Shown here in pieces: positions 33,393 through 36,457 of a DNA stretch of 36,457 nt. Made by a program: the position numbers and the translations under genes. The DNA comes from an uncultured Hyphomicrobiales bacterium (GTDB lineage: Bacteria > Pseudomonadota > Alphaproteobacteria > Rhizobiales > Beijerinckiaceae). Numbering within the stretch: the first letter of the stretch is position 1; every line of letters begins with the position of its first letter. The notes beneath the pieces were generated by a model. The model was not told the DNA's origin and searched no databases. It saw nothing but the letters and a program-made list of their open reading frames with translations. The stretch lies in assembly GCA_903897875.1 (NCBI GenBank), contig CAIUDK010000215.1:1-36457 (forward strand). Reading direction: 5' to 3'.

Positions 33393-33553
33393 GAGAGTTC
33401 CAGCTGGGAGTTCCGGTTGGGCACTAGTGCGGCGCAAAGGGGCGTAGCCTCTTCAGCACATGCCCTCCAGCAGATGCGCGCCTGATTCGGCCAGATTATG
33501 TCTCTTTTTCGAGATGCCGCCAGCCTTGCCGACACAAAACAATTTGGAATCAA

Positions 33554-33582
33554 AAAAGGCCGGACGATTCGCCCGGCCTTTT
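33554..33582 (-). terminator. intrinsic terminator downstream of the cytochrome c gene (possibly bidirectional)
   Basis: AAAAGGCCGG (33554-33563) and CCGGCCTTTT (33573-33582); minus strand followed by TT. Confidence 0.8.
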
Positions 33583-33603
33583 CAAATTATTGGGTGTTTG
33601 AGA

Positions 33604-34140
33604 CTACTTAGCTGGTAGCGGGGCTGGCGTGTCAGCCAGCGAGCGCAAGAAGGCGATGATGTCAGCACGCTTAGCTGGATCCTTTTCGCCGCCGTAGCCC
33701 ATCTTGGTGCCAGCGATATAGCCCTTAGGATTGGTGATGAACTGGTTCAAAGCTTCATAGCTCCAGTTGCCACCCTTGGCCTTGATCGCATCGGAATAGG
33801 CGTAACCAGTTGAAGCTACAGCACGTTCCACAACACCATACAGGTTGGGGCCGGTTGCCTTAGGGGCGCCGTCCTTGGCCAGATTATGGCAGGTCGTGCA
33901 GACCTTAGCGTTTGATTCGCCCTTCTTAGGGTCAGCCTTGGCCAGCAAAACCGGCAAAGGCTCGCCAGCTGGCGCAGCAGCGGTGGCCGCAGCATGAACC
34001 TCTTCGGCTGGCAGGGCATAGCCCGGCTTTTCCGAATGAGAGCGAGAAAACAGCGAATCCGAGAAAATGCCCAGACCCATGACAAAAAGCAGGGTACCGA
34101 GCACGCCGCCGGCGATTTTGTTGAACTCAAAGGAATCCAT
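33604..34140 (-). CDS. membrane-anchored c-type cytochrome (cytochrome c552/CycM-like)
   Basis: N-terminal TM anchor KIAGGVLGTLLFVMGLGIFSDSLF; VCTTCHNLAKDGAPKATGPNLYGVVERAVASTGYAYSDAIKAKG; single CXXCH. Confidence 0.92.
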   Translation of the reverse strand: MDSFEFNKIAGGVLGTLLFVMGLGIFSDSLFSRSHSEKPGYALPAEEVHAAATAAAPAGEPLPVLLAKADPKKGESNAKVCTTCHNLAKDGAPKATGPNLYGVVERAVASTGYAYSDAIKAKGGNWSYEALNQFITNPKGYIAGTKMGYGGEKDPAKRADIIAFLRSLADTPAPLPAK

Positions 34141-34291
34141 GCCTGGCTCCTGCCTTTCAAAATGGATCTGTCCAGATCAAGCCTAAGCCAATCTGATCGA
34201 TGAAACGGTTGATTACTCGCTTTGCCGTGTGGTTGGCAACACGTATAAGCAAGCTCAATCATCACCTTTTGCAAGTTCTGTGTAGCCAACC

Positions 34292-35038
34292 ATGTCTTCA
34301 CCCATCACTTCACCCATCGTTCTGGTCCCAGCCCGCATGGCTTCCACCCGTCTGCCGGGCAAGCCATTGGCCGATATTGGCGGCCAGCCCATGATCGTTC
34401 AGGTCTGGCGCAGGGCCATGGAAGCCGATGTTGGGCCGGTCGTTGTGGCAGCCGATAGTGTTGAAATCATTGAGGTAATTCGTGCAGCAGGGGGGCAAGC
34501 CGTGCTCACCGGCGACCATCATCAATCGGGATCAGACCGGATTTTTGAGGCCATCAATCTGATCGACCCCGACGGGCGTCACGATGCCATCATCAACATC
34601 CAAGGCGACCTTCCGGTGCTGGAAGCCGACACGGTGCGGGCCTGTAAAAATCTTTTGTCTGATAGCGCTGTGGATATTGCCACGGTGGCGGCCCTCATCA
34701 CCCGGCCAGAAGAAAAGACCGATCCCAATGTCGTTAAGGTCGTGGGTAGCCCGCTTTCGGCTAACCGCTTGCGGGCCTTGTATTTTACCCGCGCCACCGC
34801 GCCCTATGGCGAGGGGCCGCTCTATCATCACATCGGCCTCTACGCCTATCGCCGCGCGGCGCTGGAGCGGTTTGTCGCTCTGCCCCCTTCCACTTTGGAG
34901 CAGCGCGAAAAACTGGAACAATTACGGGCCCTTGAAGCCGGTATGCGAATCGATGTCGGCCTTGTTGCCGCCGTGCCCTTGGGCGTAGATACGCCCCATG
35001 ATCTTGAGCGCGCACGCACTCTGTTGAGGACAAAATGA
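34292..35038 (+). CDS. kdsB: 3-deoxy-manno-octulosonate cytidylyltransferase
   Basis: [54 protein letters not shown]. Confidence 0.95.
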   Translation: MSSPITSPIVLVPARMASTRLPGKPLADIGGQPMIVQVWRRAMEADVGPVVVAADSVEIIEVIRAAGGQAVLTGDHHQSGSDRIFEAINLIDPDGRHDAIINIQGDLPVLEADTVRACKNLLSDSAVDIATVAALITRPEEKTDPNVVKVVGSPLSANRLRALYFTRATAPYGEGPLYHHIGLYAYRRAALERFVALPPSTLEQREKLEQLRALEAGMRIDVGLVAAVPLGVDTPHDLERARTLLRTK

Positions 35039-35898
35039 GCGAAATCAAACGCATCGCCTATCAGGGCGAACCCGGCGCCAATTCTCACATTGCGTGTGCG
35101 GATATGTATCCCGATTGGGAATCGCTGCCCTGTCCGACGTTTGAAGATGCGTTTGCTGCCATCAGCGAGGGCCGTGCGGATCTGGGCATGATTCCGGTGG
35201 AAAATTCCATCAACGGACGCGTCGCCGACATCCATCACTTTTTGCCACAAGCTGGCCTGCACATTATCGGCGAATATTTTTTGCCTATTCATTTCCAATT
35301 GTTAGCCATTAAGGGCGCAAAATTGGAGACGCTGAAATCGGTCTACAGCCACGTTCATGCGCTGGGCCAATGCCGCAATATTATTCGCAAATATAATCTT
35401 AAACCCGTGATCACAGGCGACACCGCAGGCTCGGCGCGCGAAGTGTCGGAATGGAATGATCCAACACGCGCATCCTTGGCACCCGCCTTGGCCGCCAAGA
35501 TCTATGGTCTTGAAACTTTGGCACAAAATGTCGAAGACGCTGAGCACAACACAACGCGCTTTATCATTCTGTCCAAGACTCCCCAATGGCCAGTCGTGGG
35601 CTCTGGCCCCACTGTGACGACCTTTGTGTTTCGTGTGCGCAATGTGCCAGCAGCTCTCTACAAAGCACTGGGTGGTTTTGCGACCAATGGCGTCAATATG
35701 TCCAAGCTAGAAAGCTATATGGTGGAAGGCGAATTTGCCGCCACGCAATTCTTGGTCGATGTCGATGGCCATCCTGAAGACGCCTCCATGCGTATGGCTC
35801 TGGAAGAGCTTGCGTTTTTCTCACGCGAGGTGAGAATTCTGGGCGTCTATCCAGCCCATCCGTTTCGTGTCGCTGCGCAAAAGATGACAGCAGATTGA
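35035..35898 (+). CDS. pheA: prephenate dehydratase
   Basis: [77 protein letters not shown] domain [31 protein letters not shown] overlap with kdsB. Confidence 0.96.
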   Translation: MSEIKRIAYQGEPGANSHIACADMYPDWESLPCPTFEDAFAAISEGRADLGMIPVENSINGRVADIHHFLPQAGLHIIGEYFLPIHFQLLAIKGAKLETLKSVYSHVHALGQCRNIIRKYNLKPVITGDTAGSAREVSEWNDPTRASLAPALAAKIYGLETLAQNVEDAEHNTTRFIILSKTPQWPVVGSGPTVTTFVFRVRNVPAALYKALGGFATNGVNMSKLESYMVEGEFAATQFLVDVDGHPEDASMRMALEELAFFSREVRILGVYPAHPFRVAAQKMTAD

Positions 35899-35900
35899 TA

Positions 35901-36457
35901 TTACGAATTGGCGCGGGCTTCTCTCAGACTTGCGTCTCTCAGACTTGCGCCAAATTCTCCGTGATGCAGTTTGAGCAGGCTTTGTCGCGCACCTTGTAAA
36001 AACGTCGTCACAAAAAATGCCAAAGTGTCTTCGCGCACAAGGTTGACGGGCATATGGTAGAGATGTTCGCGCAGAGCGTGAAATAACATCGCGCCATGCA
36101 GCATATTGGCGAGTTCTTCCTCGCCATTGAGCAGCGGCTTTGTCGCCAAATCAGGCAGCTCAGCCTCACGGCGCAGCTCGCGAATGAGTGGCGTCACGAT
36201 ATTTTCAAACATGAATCCAGCGCGCACATGGGCATCCGTTCGGCCATCCAGAACGGCGCGCAAAAGCAAGCGCAGCCCAATGTCATCGCCACTCAAAATG
36301 CGGCCATAGACGCTCACAAGACGATTCGCCAAGGGTGCGGACGTATCATCAAGCGCTTGGAGCCATTCAAGATTCCATTGATCGGCAAACACTTTGTCGA
36401 ACATGGCTGCCAGCAAAGCTTCTTTGGATGGATAATATTTATAGAGCAGGGCTTGGC
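35901..36457 (-). CDS. TetR-family transcriptional regulator, N-terminal HTH cut off by the window edge
   Basis: The ORF-track start at 36416 is internal. The frame stays open to the window end and encodes ...QALLYKYYPSKEALLAAMFDKVFADQ, the end of a TetR HTH. Confidence 0.85.
   Translation of the reverse strand, partial: QALLYKYYPSKEALLAAMFDKVFADQWNLEWLQALDDTSAPLANRLVSVYGRILSGDDIGLRLLLRAVLDGRTDAHVRAGFMFENIVTPLIRELRREAELPDLATKPLLNGEEELANMLHGAMLFHALREHLYHMPVNLVREDTLAFFVTTFLQGARQSLLKLHHGEFGASLRDASLREARANS
35920..35949. repeat. two-copy 15-bp perfect tandem repeat at the TetR C-terminus
   Basis: TCTCTCAGACTTGCG x2 (35920-35934, 35935-35949), encoding ASLRD/ASLRE. Confidence 0.9.

Overview
This window looks like a chromosomal segment of an alphaproteobacterium (probably Rhizobiales-like, judging by gene content and order). 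It is mostly conserved housekeeping DNA. From left to right: an alpha/beta hydrolase; a two-component pair (SSS-transporter-fused hybrid kinase plus LuxR-type regulator); a decayed TolC-like gene; the rimP-nusA-ylxR-infB-rbfA-truB-rpsO-pnp translation/RNA cluster; a Spy/LTXXQ-type periplasmic protein; a GT-C-like polytopic membrane protein; the fabA-fabB-fabI cluster divergent from irr; an SH3-domain protein; a 2-hydroxyacid dehydrogenase; yejABEF-deoB-cdd-deoC in one tight run; a membrane-anchored cytochrome c; kdsB-pheA; and a TetR gene cut by the right edge. I saw no CRISPR array, transposase, prophage, tRNA or rRNA, and no convincing new multi-gene system. The most interesting signals are the rimP leader (promoter, UUCG hairpin, intrinsic terminator), a dense set of inverted repeats between rpsO and pnp, an STT3-like membrane protein without the WWDYG motif, and the coupling of a Yej ABC importer to nucleoside catabolism genes. 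All calls come from reading the sequence and the supplied ORF track; no database search or folding program was run.
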